Origin: Fistulifera solaris
Lineage: Eukaryota; Bacillariophyta; Bacillariophyceae; Naviculales; Stauroneidaceae
Assembly: GCA_030295235.1 (NCBI GenBank)
Contig: AP026136.1
Location: forward strand, 248,001-312,000
Reading direction: 5' to 3'
DNA: 64,000 nt
Shown here: positions 54,506-64,000 of the stretch, one piece after another
How positions within the stretch are numbered: position 1 is the first letter of the stretch
Layout: the number at the start of each line of letters is the position of its first letter
Position numbers and translations under genes: made by a program
The notes under the pieces: generated by a model
Told to the model about the DNA's origin: nothing
What the model saw: the letters and a program-made list of their open reading frames with translations, nothing else
Database searches by the model: none

Positions 54506-56273
54506 ATGAAAATTGTCATTGTCGGAGGAGTCGCTGGAGGTGCCAGTCGCGGCAGCCAGAGCGAGACGTCTTAGTGAGAAAGCCGAGATCCTTCTTCTGC
54601 AGTAAGTGGCCAATTGTTTTAACCAAAGATTCGTCTTGCTCTTCCCCTTTCTTACACCTTAAAACAGGTCTGGTCCCGATATTTCCTTTGCAAGCTGTGG
54701 TATGCCTTACTTTATCGGCAATGAAATCACGGACCGGGAAGTCTATGGCAGTACAAACACCGAAAGTCTGCGTCGTACCCTGAACATTGAGGTTCAGCGT
54801 CCTTTCGACGGTCACGGACATCAAGACCGATGAAAAGACCATTACGGTACGCGATGATGCGAAGGGTGATGTCTACACCAAAGCATACGACCACTTGATT
54901 CTGGCTGTTGGTGCTGCACCCTTCAAACCTCCCATTCCGGGCATTGAGCGCCCTGGACTCTTCTCCTTGCGCAATTTGCAAGATATGGATCAAATCTATG
55001 CATGGATTGAGAAGAAGCAGAAAGAACTGGGTGAAGGAGATATGCGCTGTGTCGTTGCCGGGCTGGTTTTATTGGTCTCGAGATGGTGGAGCAACTGGTA
55101 CACCGCAATATGAATGTCACATTGGTCGAAGCCATGCCGCAAATTATGGGACCGATGGATGTGGAGATGGCGGCCATTTTGCACAGCGACTTGGAAGCTC
55201 ATGGTGTGGATGTGATTGTCAATGACCCCATTGCCTCTTTTGGCGGAAGCACCCAAGGATCCGGAAAGTTCCATTCTCACACTCAAATCGGGCAAAGTGT
55301 TGCCTGCCGCGCAACTTACGATTCTCGGACTTGGCGTCCGACCGGATACCGACGTTATCAAACAAGCTGGTATCGAAGTAACTCCAGCGTGGACATATTG
55401 TTGTGGACCTAAACGCTACATACTTCGGCCTCCAACGTTTGGGCCGTTGGTGATGCCGTTGAGATCACCAATCCAATTCTTGGCGAGAAATGGGGCGGTA
55501 CCTTTGGCCGGACCTGCCAATCGCCAAGGCCGTATGGTGGCAGATAATATTTTTCTGGAAACAAAACGCAAGTACAAAGGTACATGGAGAGTCAGCATTG
55601 TGCGTTCGTTTGAATTATCGCGGCCTGTGTTGGATTGAATGATAAACTTTTGAAAGCGAAAGGTCTTCCGTACTCGGTGGTGCATATTCATCCCAATGAT
55701 CACGCTGGATACTATCCTGGCGCTGGAGAAAGTGCATTTAAAACTTATTTTTGACCCAATGTTGGGAAAGATTTATGGTGCACAAATTGTCGGAAAGGCC
55801 GGTGTCGATAAACGTATTGATGTAATTGCCACGGCGATGCAAGGAAATTTGAAGGTGGAAGACTTGGCGGAGCTCGAACTCAGTTATGCACCTCCGACCG
55901 GGTCCGCCAAAGATGCCGTCAACTATGCCGGGATGGCCGCGCAGAATACGGTAGAAGGCTTGGTGTCTCAGGTGCAATGGACGGAACTCGAAACATTGGC
56001 GGCGATCCGAGCACGGTGATTTTGGATGTCTGCAATCCAGGGGAAATCGAAGGGAACGGACCTTTGGTCCCAACAGCATTGAATATTCCACTGGGTGAAC
56101 TGCGCAGTCAATTGAACGAAGTCCCCCGTGACAAGAAACTTCGTCGTTTAGGCGCTTCGGGACAGCGTGCCTACCACGCATGTTGCATATTGAAACAAAA
56201 TGGTTTTCCGGATGTACAGAATCTGGCAGGTGCCTTCATGACGACTAGCTTTGCGCGTCAGACAGCCGCTTAG
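54506..56273 (+). pseudogene. CoA-disulfide reductase-rhodanese fusion, heavily disrupted
   Basis: The intact family is a flavoprotein (pyridine nucleotide-disulfide oxidoreductase fold) that reduces CoA disulfide or NADH-linked substrates, with a C-terminal rhodanese domain. Pieces present in order: MKIVIVGGVAGGAS (FAD site), FASCGMPYFIGNEI with the redox Cys, YDHLILAVGAAPFKPPIPG, MVEQLVHRNMNVTLVEAMP, LTILGLGVRPDTDV, VPLAGPANRQGRMVADN, DPMLGKIYGAQIVGKAGVDK, then a rhodanese-like part (VILDVCNPGEIEG, AFMTTSFAR). A 66-bp intron (54602-54667) is intact. At least eight frame changes occur within 1.8 kb, several outside homopolymers. The rhodanese active-site Cys line reads RRLGASGQRAYHA, without the Cys. 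It looks like a decaying gene, or a stretch of poor sequence. Homologues are mostly bacterial, so ancient transfer is possible. Confidence 0.75.
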
Positions 56274-56449
56274 GTCCTCTAGTAATGTGAAACATGTAAA
56301 TACAATAAAATAATGAGGTTTCCTTATTCGTTATGTTTCATTAGCTACATTTCTAAGAAACGTCCTTGAAAATCTTTGCAGAAGGCAGAAGTAGATTTTG
56401 CCTGTCCGTCGTTTCGTAACGGGACTGCAACAACCGTGAACCGTGAACC

Positions 56450-58824
56450 ATGGTTCTCGCAGCACCTATAATTACCAAGAACCCCGACGTTTTTTTTTTA
56501 TTGAACGATGATGAAGCGAAAGAGGACAAAATAAAACCTTCTGAAAGTCCCAGTTTCTCACGAGAACTTCCTTCCTTTGGAAAAGCCAACCCACGATCAT
56601 GAGATGACTGCCGTATTCGTCATGCCGGTGGCATACGTGGAAGTGTTCCCCATGTCGACGGCTTGCTGGACCTCGGCATCGCTCAAACGAAAATTGATTC
56701 AACTCAGTGTTCAGTCGGATTTAGGTGGTGCTTCATTGAAGATCCAATTCCATAAAACGAAAGGCATACGTTGTGGGCTCTTATGTCAAGACAATGAGCC
56801 TCTGTTGTACCTCCGCCCAGGAAATCCGAGCGCCAACTGGGTAGTGGCCTGTCGATGTGAGGCGTACCTCGTTGGTGCAGGTAGTCAAGAAGTGACGGCA
56901 GTGCGTGTCACCGAGTCAACGTTGGTACATGTTCGACCAGCCCCTTCCTGGATGCTGCAATTGACGGGGCAAGTCGCTGTCCAGCCATCTCTATCGGAGG
57001 AGGATGTTTTGTCCTGTTACAATGAGGATACCATCCGACAACTTACCTACTATTTGAACACGGCGTTTTCGGAACAGACGTATGTAGCGACGACCGAAGA
57101 TGCCTTTCTGGAAAAAAGAAAAACGTGATCGGCGCAAACTCATTGTGGACCAGAACCTAGATCAAATCTTGGGCCACCCCGTGACGCCCTATCCTTCCAC
57201 CAAAGACCCATTTGGTGCCCAATCGGTTCTATTGATGCATTCCCCCGACCACGGCGATGGGAAAACGACATTGGTGACGACTTTGTTGCACCGATTGGGA
57301 TGTGACAATGTTTATATCATTCATCCGGGTCCACTGCTGGCCAAGTATGGGGTGATGGCCGATGCTGCTCTGGCAACGATCATTCACGAGGTGACGATAG
57401 CCGCCGCGTTCCGTCAGCAAAAAATAGCCGTCGTCATGGATTCAATGGATTTGTTTTGGGGAACAGCGTCCGACGCCGCTGCAGCCGCCATGAATGGTTG
57501 CGCAGCCTATTTGAAACAACTTTGTCACAGTCTCCAGCATCGGAGGGAACTATTGTTTCCGTCCAGCTCGCGTCTATACAACTGGCGAGGGCACAAAGGC
57601 TACATTGTACCTGTATCCTTCTGTCTTGTGGGTATTACGACCTGTGTTGAAGATGCCTTGCCCGAATCATTCACCGTGCCCAAGTTTCGTCTACCTTCCT
57701 TGAGTGCCGACACGAGACTTCACGCTTTCAGGTATGCTCTTCAAAAAGCAGGCCTTCATTTATCGGATTATTTGCAAGAAAGGTTGCCATATTTGACTGC
57801 TGGGGCAACTCGAGCTCGAGGAGCTGATTTTAGTCGCGTGGCCCATCATCTGGCTTCTACTACTGATGCAACGGAGGTAACCGTGGAACACTTTCGTGAA
57901 AGCCTGCAACGAATAGTGTCCAGTTCCGGTGCCTCGGATATACTGTTCATGTCGAAACAAGGAGGCGACATGTTTTCTTCCGTGGGAGGAAATGAGCCAG
58001 CCAAACGAGCCATTGAAGAAGCGCTCATGTGCGATCCGAATCATCGAGCGATATTGTATGAAGTTGGTCTCAAGCCACCTTCGGGTATTCTTTTATTTGG
58101 TCCTCCTGGTACAGGAAAAACTTTGCTAGCCAAAGCGATTGCTAACTTTTTAAGCGAATCAGCGGGGCCATCGTCATTAGGTGGAGCATTCATTTCTCTG
58201 ACTAGCACCGACATTGTCCGATCAGAGTTTGGTACAGGGGAGAAGATGTTGACAGCAGCGTTTGAAACCGCCAAGCTAAATGCCCCTTCTGTTGTATTTT
58301 TAGACGAGTTTCAAGCGTTATTCACCGAGCGTGGTACGTCTTCCTCGAGGCTTACCAGCACGCTGATGACTTGCATGGACAACGTAGGAAAATGGAAGTC
58401 GTTACGAAGCAAAGACAGGTCGAGTATACAAAACGATCCAGATCATGTGATTCTTTTAGCGGCTACGAATAGTCCGTGGCAAATAGACAAAGCATTTCTT
58501 CGACCTGGCCGATTCGACCGATGTATACATGTCGGACTGCCAGATGACGCGTCCAGGAAAGACATTTACAAACTCCATGTTGGACGAATGACGACAAAAT
58601 TAACAATTGGTTTGGATGATCTATGCAGCGAACTCGGTCAGTCGTCGCATGGGTTCAGCGGTGCTGATATTGCAGCACATTGCCATGCGGCTGCTGTGCT
58701 ATGCCTAGTTGACGGGACCGACTGCGTTACGGAGCATCACTTTCGCCAAGCGCTCCTTGACGAGTTCCGCGCTAGCAGCGACGAAGCTCTTGTGATACGA
58801 CTATCGACATGGACACCGATCTGA
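56450..58824 (+). CDS. tandem AAA ATPase, CDC48/AFG2-like
   Basis: Two AAA modules are present. The first is weak: a Walker A-like line (SPDHGDGKTTLV, about 57243) and VVMDSMDLF in place of Walker B. The second is canonical: SVGGNEPAKRAIEEAL, Walker A GPPGTGKT (about 58100), Walker B SVVFLDEFQALF, sensor LAATNSPWQIDKAF and the arginine-finger line LRPGRFDR, ending with GFSGADIAAHCHAAA. The layout fits the CDC48/AFG2/PEX1-PEX6 class, which unfolds or extracts proteins; I cannot assign the member. The N-terminal part (MPVAYVEVFPMSTACW) is strand-rich as in N-domains. Frames join at the A6 run 57112-57117 (LEKEKRDRRKL). At the N-terminus, MVLAAPIITKNPDVFFLL at 56450 joins the next frame if a T is removed near 56576; otherwise the start is ATG 56604. 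Confidence 0.75.
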
Positions 58825-58887
58825 TCCATATAATGCATAGAACAAAAATATGTAATGTGTACTTAGAGAGTTGCAAAAACTATCAAA

Positions 58888-60783
58888 TTAGTATCGGCGT
58901 AATCCGCACGCTTTGTCTGTAGATTTCTTTTTCTTGCCTCTACGCTCCCTCCCCTTAGCTTCGTTTGGATTTCTACGACCGAATCCTACCTTGATGTCAG
59001 TATTCGTCGCTGTTGCGTGACATCCGACGTTAGTGGCAATATCACGTCCAAACATTGATTGTGCTGCATTCTTCGCCTTCCCTCCAGAACTGATCTTCAC
59101 TTTCTGGTTCCAAGCACCAATCATCAGCTGGTCCTCACGAAGGAGTAGATCGCCATGAAAGCGATTGCCAGTGCCAGGTTTAGGCAAGGAGAATTTTGTG
59201 CCTCGTAAATTATGCTTGTACTTTTTAGACAAATGCAACCGCAGACGACCCGTTTTCCCATCAACACTAGCGGCTATACGCTGCATGAAATCACTGCCAC
59301 ATCTTTCACAGAACAATCGTTTTGAGCCCAAAGGTCCTGCATTGTCTGCATTCGTATAAATCTTGTAGCAGGCACCGCAACGTGTCACCCAAGACTTTAA
59401 CTTTCGTACTTTGACGCCGTCAACGGAAAGAAGTTCCAAGTTCATTTGCAAAATTACGTTCTGCATTGCAAAATCGGTTGTAGCACACGCAGCTCTTTGA
59501 CTAATGGGCGGTCCATGGACGATGGGTGCATTTGCTTTCATATCTAAATGGCTCGGATTGCGTTGAGGATCAAGAAAGCCAGCACTTTTCATAGCCTTGA
59601 GTTCGTTTGTAGATGTGATCCATCCTTCCCCATCGTCCTCAACATCGCCATCTTGACCGGCTACGGTCACACCACCCATGATGCGAGACTCCTGTGGCTT
59701 CTTTACATCTTCTTTGTCATGAGTCAGCTGAATAGCTGATTCTGTAGATTCCTCAGTTGATGTTGTTTCTTTCTTGACAGCTTTGGGTTTGGGTTTCAAT
59801 AAATCCTGATAACCGCGAAATGAGTTGTACAATTTTCCAGACTTCGAAATTGGCTTCAACGATTGCTGCTTGCGAAGTTCATCAGCCTTTCGCTGCGCCT
59901 CCAGGTCCACTAGCTCTGCTTCGCTGTCATCGCCACCTTCGTATGGAACGAGGCGTGCAGCCGAGAGGCTGGGGAAATCAGACTGCAGCTCCTTTTGCAG
60001 TGCATCGTGAGACAGATCATTGTTGTTATTTGCAACCGCTGTCTCAAATTCATCGTCTTCCGCGTCACTGAATTGTCCTTCGGAAACGGATGCGCTCAGA
60101 TTCATTTTGCCGAATGGTTTGGACATGAGGTCTTCGGTCAGCGCTGGATTTGGAACAACGCGTGTTACCTTGGAAAGATCCGAGCTACCTTCTTTCGGAT
60201 TGACTAGCATCGCCCATGTTTTAGGTTTCGCTGGTTCATCTACTTTGCTTACACTGGACGGAGAGACACAAGATCCCTGATCGTCAGCATGAGTTGTAAC
60301 AGATTCAGCAGGTTCCGTATCATATTCTTCATCCTCCGAATCGGAGACTTCTTCGACGTCGTATTCTTCCGTCGAAACCTCATTTTTCATCAACATTTCC
60401 ACCTTACCAACACCAAGCATACGTTTTGGCGTTTTTCGAATATGATCTATAAGTCCATTGCAGCCTTCCCTCTCTAAATCGTACAACAACCCCAATACTT
60501 GTAAATCGACCACGGAAAGACTCTGGTAATCACCCGTTTGTCTGGCAAAATCGATGACTGTTTGCACAGCCTCCTTACTTGGCTCTCGAGCTTGTAACTT
60601 AAATGGTAACGAATCGAGATGTTCGCGCGCTTTGGCGTCTCGAATCTCTTGCAATACGGCAGGGACAGTGTAAAACTGTTGTGCTTTTCTCCACAACGAA
60701 TTGAGAGCGGTACGGCGGATGATGGGACCGGAATCCACGACTAGGTAGCGATACGTGGATTCATCGTTTTCGGATAAATTCAT
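58888..60783 (-). CDS. NOB1: NOB1, 20S pre-rRNA endonuclease
   Basis: NOB1 cuts pre-rRNA at site D to make mature 18S rRNA in late 40S assembly. The PIN domain starts at once (YRYLVVDSGPIIRRTAL with the first catalytic Asp, then TVPAVLQEIRD and SLSVVDLQVLGLLYDL with later acidic residues). A long acidic linker follows (residues about 140-330), then GEGWITSTNELK. The zinc ribbon has CGACYKIYTN and FCERCGSDFM (two CxxC pairs), followed by GKTGRLRLHLSKKYKHNLRG and RGTKFSLPKPGTGNRFHGDL, typical of NOB1. The C-terminus is basic (RGKKKKSTDKACGLRRY). The frame is intact, 631 residues, longer than yeast NOB1 because of the linker. A GGTACC array lies 180 bases upstream. Confidence 0.95.
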   Translation of the reverse strand: MNLSENDESTYRYLVVDSGPIIRRTALNSLWRKAQQFYTVPAVLQEIRDAKAREHLDSLPFKLQAREPSKEAVQTVIDFARQTGDYQSLSVVDLQVLGLLYDLEREGCNGLIDHIRKTPKRMLGVGKVEMLMKNEVSTEEYDVEEVSDSEDEEYDTEPAESVTTHADDQGSCVSPSSVSKVDEPAKPKTWAMLVNPKEGSSDLSKVTRVVPNPALTEDLMSKPFGKMNLSASVSEGQFSDAEDDEFETAVANNNNDLSHDALQKELQSDFPSLSAARLVPYEGGDDSEAELVDLEAQRKADELRKQQSLKPISKSGKLYNSFRGYQDLLKPKPKAVKKETTSTEESTESAIQLTHDKEDVKKPQESRIMGGVTVAGQDGDVEDDGEGWITSTNELKAMKSAGFLDPQRNPSHLDMKANAPIVHGPPISQRAACATTDFAMQNVILQMNLELLSVDGVKVRKLKSWVTRCGACYKIYTNADNAGPLGSKRLFCERCGSDFMQRIAASVDGKTGRLRLHLSKKYKHNLRGTKFSLPKPGTGNRFHGDLLLREDQLMIGAWNQKVKISSGGKAKNAAQSMFGRDIATNVGCHATATNTDIKVGFGRRNPNEAKGRERRGKKKKSTDKACGLRRY

Positions 60784-61183
60784 TTCAAATTAAAACAGTT
60801 CTTGTTGCAATGTTTAAACGTCAATGTTTGCGGATCAAGAATGATTTGTTTTCTTGGAAAATTGGCAAGAGGAATAAATTTTTGAAGTGGATTTTAAAAC
60901 TGGTTGGATAAAAACGAATGCGGACGACGGATGAGCGACTCCTGCGCGGTGTCATGTCAGTGGGTACCGGTACCAGGTAAAATAATGTCGAACGAGTTAA
61001 CAGCACGAAAGAAACTATAGACTCCAGCGACCTTCCCCTTGCTAGCGACAAGCAAAAAATAGTTTCATGCAAGGTCTAGGTAGTAAAGTCGATCATCGAA
61101 AAAACAATTTGAAGAACTAGTCATTCTCATTGCCATCCTTCTGGGCTTTGTTATTTCTGAAAGATATTTATTTCATAACACTA
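60784..61183. other. intergenic region with a GGTACC array
   Basis: This 400-base spacer lies between two minus-strand genes: the NOB1 start and the ACC1 3' end. The short palindromic array is at 60963-60974. An AT-rich part at about 61085-61180 probably carries the ACC1 3' untranslated region. Confidence 0.5.
60963..60974. repeat. GGTACC palindromic array, copy 4
   Basis: Two units, GGTACCGGTACC, lie 180 bases upstream of the NOB1 start codon. It is the shortest of the four arrays. Confidence 0.7.
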
Positions 61184-64000
61184 TTAGTTGATAAGCTGCG
61201 TCAACATATGCTTGAGGTTTTGCCGATCTTCCGCGGACATGAGGCTCATGGCGCGGCCGAGACTCTTCCACAATGCCAGTGGTCCCAACACGGGCAGTGT
61301 TGCCACCAGCTGTCATGACCTGCACCACTTCTTGGATGACAACTTCCTTAGTGAACTCAACTATCTTTTGCTCCAGGAACGAGTTATTCTGGGCCATCCA
61401 CGAGAGGAAAACTTTGTCGTCGTTCCACATTTCTTCCTTCATGTTTGGAGATTCTACAAACCATTGTTTCATGACCGAAGTCGCCTGCAAAGGTTCGAGA
61501 GACTTGACACCACGCCCGACTTCTCCGGCCTCAATAATCTTCTGACGGAGGTCGAATTCTGCCAGTTTGCGACGAAGTCTCCAGTAAAAGAAGCTGCGTG
61601 CTTCCGACCATTCCACTTCACGCTCAATAACTCCAACAGCTTGCATGCGGCCCGGGGTATCATGTAGCTCGCAAAATTGGACCGCAATCTGCTCGTAAAC
61701 AGGGAGCAGCATCCGTTCGCGCGTTGTGATTTCTTCTTTGAGACTAGGCTTATCAGCGTCTGACGCCGATTTTAGCTTTGAGTCCAGCATTTTGAGTGTC
61801 TCATCGAGTCGATGCATGGTCATGATAAGGTCCTTGGAGCGGTACTTCACACTAGCAGCACCGTTAGCTTCAAGGACACCTCCACGTGCAGTACCTTTTG
61901 CCGCGTACATTTCCATTACAGATGCATTGATAGATGCATCAAGCACGACCCAGGCTCCTCCACGGATTTCGGCAAATGGAGGAATAAAGACAAACACGGG
62001 TTGCGTGTAGGCAACAAACGCGTCGACGATCAAGGATCCGTACTTAAGGACTTCATCAAACATGTCTCTTTGCCCGCCGCTAAATCCTCTCCAGTTCGCA
62101 AATACAATTAGCGGAAGATCTTCAGTCTTGAAGTCTTTAATGGCCTGAGCTGTTTTGTAGGCGCTATTAGGGAACCAGACACAACCAGCTTCCTGGATAA
62201 CAGCCTCTGAAGCGGCCACGTCGGCCGGATCAGCAGGCTTTACATTTTCGGCTGTACGGTTCTCTGTGATGACTACTCCCATCGGAATGCCACCTAGTCG
62301 AGCTCGGCCGACAACGACAGTCTTTGCCCACCCAGCCAAGGTCTCAGTAAAGCTTCCTTTATCAAAGAAGCCGCTCTGCCAGTTACCCTCTGCATCTTCG
62401 CCACCGGCTAGCAAGCAACGAGGATCATATGGTACACCAGGCGATGGCGTGAATCCAATCGATCGTTCGATGTCGTCAACTCCACGAATGTCTGAAATCG
62501 GCAGTAGCCCACCACGCACTGACGGAACAAATGAGAGCCAGTCGATAGCACTCTTGACAGCCTGAAGATGATCGTTCGCTACCAAATGTGAAACACCATT
62601 CAGGTACATGATCCCTGGGCCACCAAGTTGATCATTAGTGGAGTAAACATCGACACCCATGAGTTTATTCAATGCCTGATAACCGGTCAAAATAATCGGG
62701 GAGGCAGAATACTTTTGGATTGTGCGCTGACCGAGACGGACCAAATAAGCACCAATACCTACAGTTCTTCCGAGAACAATAGTCATTGTAAAGATATCAT
62801 CATATGCGATGCTGGTTTCACCTGCAATCAGACCAGATCCTTTTAGGTTCTCCACACCAAGATCTGGTTCAGACCCAATGATGTCAGTTATCTTGAAGAC
62901 ATCCTTCCCGTCCACGATAGCAGGTTCGGCTCGCAGTTCCTTAACGCCTTGGGTGGTCAAAGCATCGTAGTCCTCCTTTGACACATATAAGAAATCAAAA
63001 CCGCTTTCAGGCCGGGATGGATCTTTGAAAGCGACTTGAAAGCACTTTCTAATACGTTCGGCTAGTCCAATTCGTGCTCCTGAATTCGCGGCGACAAAAA
63101 GGCGGGGAATTCGATTTTCGCGGGCATACTCCGAAGCCATTTTGAAAACAACGTCTTCACGAGTTCCAAAGCTTCCTGCTTTGTAAGTTATGTCATTCGC
63201 AATCAACACAACTTGTCGTCCCTGTGTAGAATAAATTAGCCGACGGAATAAATACGCATATAAAACTGCGTCAACAAATTGTACGTACCTCGGGATACTC
63301 AACAGTTTTCAGTACAAGAAGCCATGCCACCATACCGACGTCATTGGTTCCTGCTCTTCTATTCATTTGAATAAGCTCCAAATCGCCCGTGTGGTAATCG
63401 TCCATAGTCCAGTTTTCGTTGGCAGACCCATCTTGTTTCTTAACTACTAGTTCTGTTGTGTACATGACCATGAGAGGTCGACCGGCACCTCTCATACCAA
63501 CGCCACCTTTCTTAGATGCCTCAAGCCATTGTTCTTCGACCGCGGCTTCGAATAAAGCCGGTAAGTCGTAGCAGTAAAGTGTGTCGGATGCCTTAAGAGC
63601 CGAATAGCGCTGTGCATCAAAAAGGCGAGTCAAAGGGTAGGGTGTGTTGACGTCAAGACCATCCCACGAGCTGTCCCCGGCGCTTGCTAGGCTCGCTTTT
63701 GTACCGCCAATCAGCTTGAAGACTAGTCCTACTCCATGCTCGTTTGCGGCTTCAACGTATGTGTTCATGACATGAACGTAACCAGTTGGGTTGCTAGCGA
63801 ACAGTCTGATTGCGATCGGGGGAGAGTCCTTGCTGAGACAGCACACAATCCTTGTTTCGACCTCCACTATACCAAGTGTAGACACTCTGTCACTATGGCG
63901 CTTCAAAATCGCTACCACCGTTTCTTCGACAACCACTGGGTCTAGTACAGCTTTTTCAAAGTCACTGACAAGGTTGAGGAACAAATGGTTGTCGCTCTTA
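61184..64000 (-). CDS. ACC1: acetyl-CoA carboxylase, multidomain eukaryotic type, C-terminal part
   Basis: ACC makes malonyl-CoA for fatty-acid synthesis. Only the 3' part is in the window: the frame is open at 64000. Part of the central region (LFLNLVSDFEKAVLDPVV, IAIRLFASNPTGYVHVMNTY, YPLTRLFDAQRYSALKASDT) leads, across a 67-bp intron (63288-63222), into the carboxyltransferase domain: NDITYKAGSFGTREDVVF, FVAANSGARIGLAERI, then ILTGYQALNKLMGVDVYS, GPGIMYLNGVSHLVANDH and, in the acyl-CoA half, FANWRGFSGGQRDMFDEVLK with EMYAAKGTARGGVLE. The last conserved tail (SLMSAEDRQNLKHMLTQLIN) lies one frame over from the main one, which runs to 61173; removing one C at 61292-61294 joins them, and then the stop is at 61184. 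Diatoms have plastid and cytosolic copies; the N-terminus that would decide is outside. Confidence 0.93.

Noticed and set aside
6038-61294. Programmed ribosomal frameshifting as a shared mechanism
   Set aside because: The sites share no slippery heptamer or downstream structure, shift in both directions, and occur in genes for which no such mechanism is known.
3897-63984. A functional membrane-traffic gene cluster (flippase, ArfGAP, DENN-ENTH, PI-PLC)
   Set aside because: The genes are scattered on both strands among unrelated ones, and such functions are common; chance grouping is the simpler reading.
1-64000. LTR element, DNA transposon or viral gene
   Set aside because: No reverse transcriptase, integrase, transposase or capsid-like frame and no long terminal repeats were seen; the only large duplication is the NmrA-like pair.

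Overview
The window looks like nuclear DNA of a diatom, most like Phaeodactylum tricornutum. Reasons: several proteins start with a signal peptide followed by an A/F-type cleavage motif (the ASAFAP-style address of secondary plastids); there is a plastid lycopene beta-cyclase and a large eukaryotic multidomain acetyl-CoA carboxylase; genes are packed on both strands; introns are few, short (56-178 bp) and GT-AG; proteins are rich in Ser/Pro/Thr linkers. The species name is inference. No rRNA, tRNA, CRISPR, retroelement or viral gene was recognised.

Layout. 0-3.4 kb: a small mRNA-export-type protein, a Lys/Ala-rich H1-like protein and a diatom-type secreted or plastid protein. 3.9-9.5 kb: a very long P4-ATPase lipid flippase. 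9.6-20 kb: DUF3598-like plastid protein, TYW2 (wybutosine synthesis), a mitochondrial carrier, lycopene cyclase LCYB, a two-TM protein and a plastid coiled protein. 20.6-31.9 kb: a large disordered repeat protein, a BAR-PH-ArfGAP-ankyrin protein, a two-domain fluoride exporter (FEX) and a PUB-domain membrane protein. 32-41.4 kb: an apparent DENN-ENTH fusion, then two NmrA-like paralogues in divergent orientation around a JmjC demethylase and a Tim17/22-like protein. 41.6-51 kb: a diatom hypothetical, a RING-CH plus MYND membrane protein, APC6/CDC16, a damaged Mpv17 gene and a LamG-like membrane protein. 51.4-64 kb: PI-PLC, a heavily broken CoA-disulfide-reductase/rhodanese gene, a tandem AAA ATPase, NOB1 and the C-terminal third of ACC1, which runs off the right edge.

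A property of the whole window matters for every entry: about twenty junctions inside otherwise conserved genes are single-base frame changes, nearly all inside short homopolymer runs, with both halves matching one family. The simplest reading is residual homopolymer error in the assembly rather than twenty pseudogenes. Genes affected this way are annotated as single genes over their full span with the break noted. Two loci (CoADR-rhodanese and Mpv17) carry lesions that this does not explain and look decayed.

The genes do not form one pathway. Lipid and membrane traffic is well represented (flippase, ArfGAP, DENN-ENTH, PI-PLC, ACC1), as are plastid functions (LCYB, DUF3598-like, plastid coiled protein), but nothing shows co-regulation apart from a palindromic GGTACC array found upstream of four unrelated genes.
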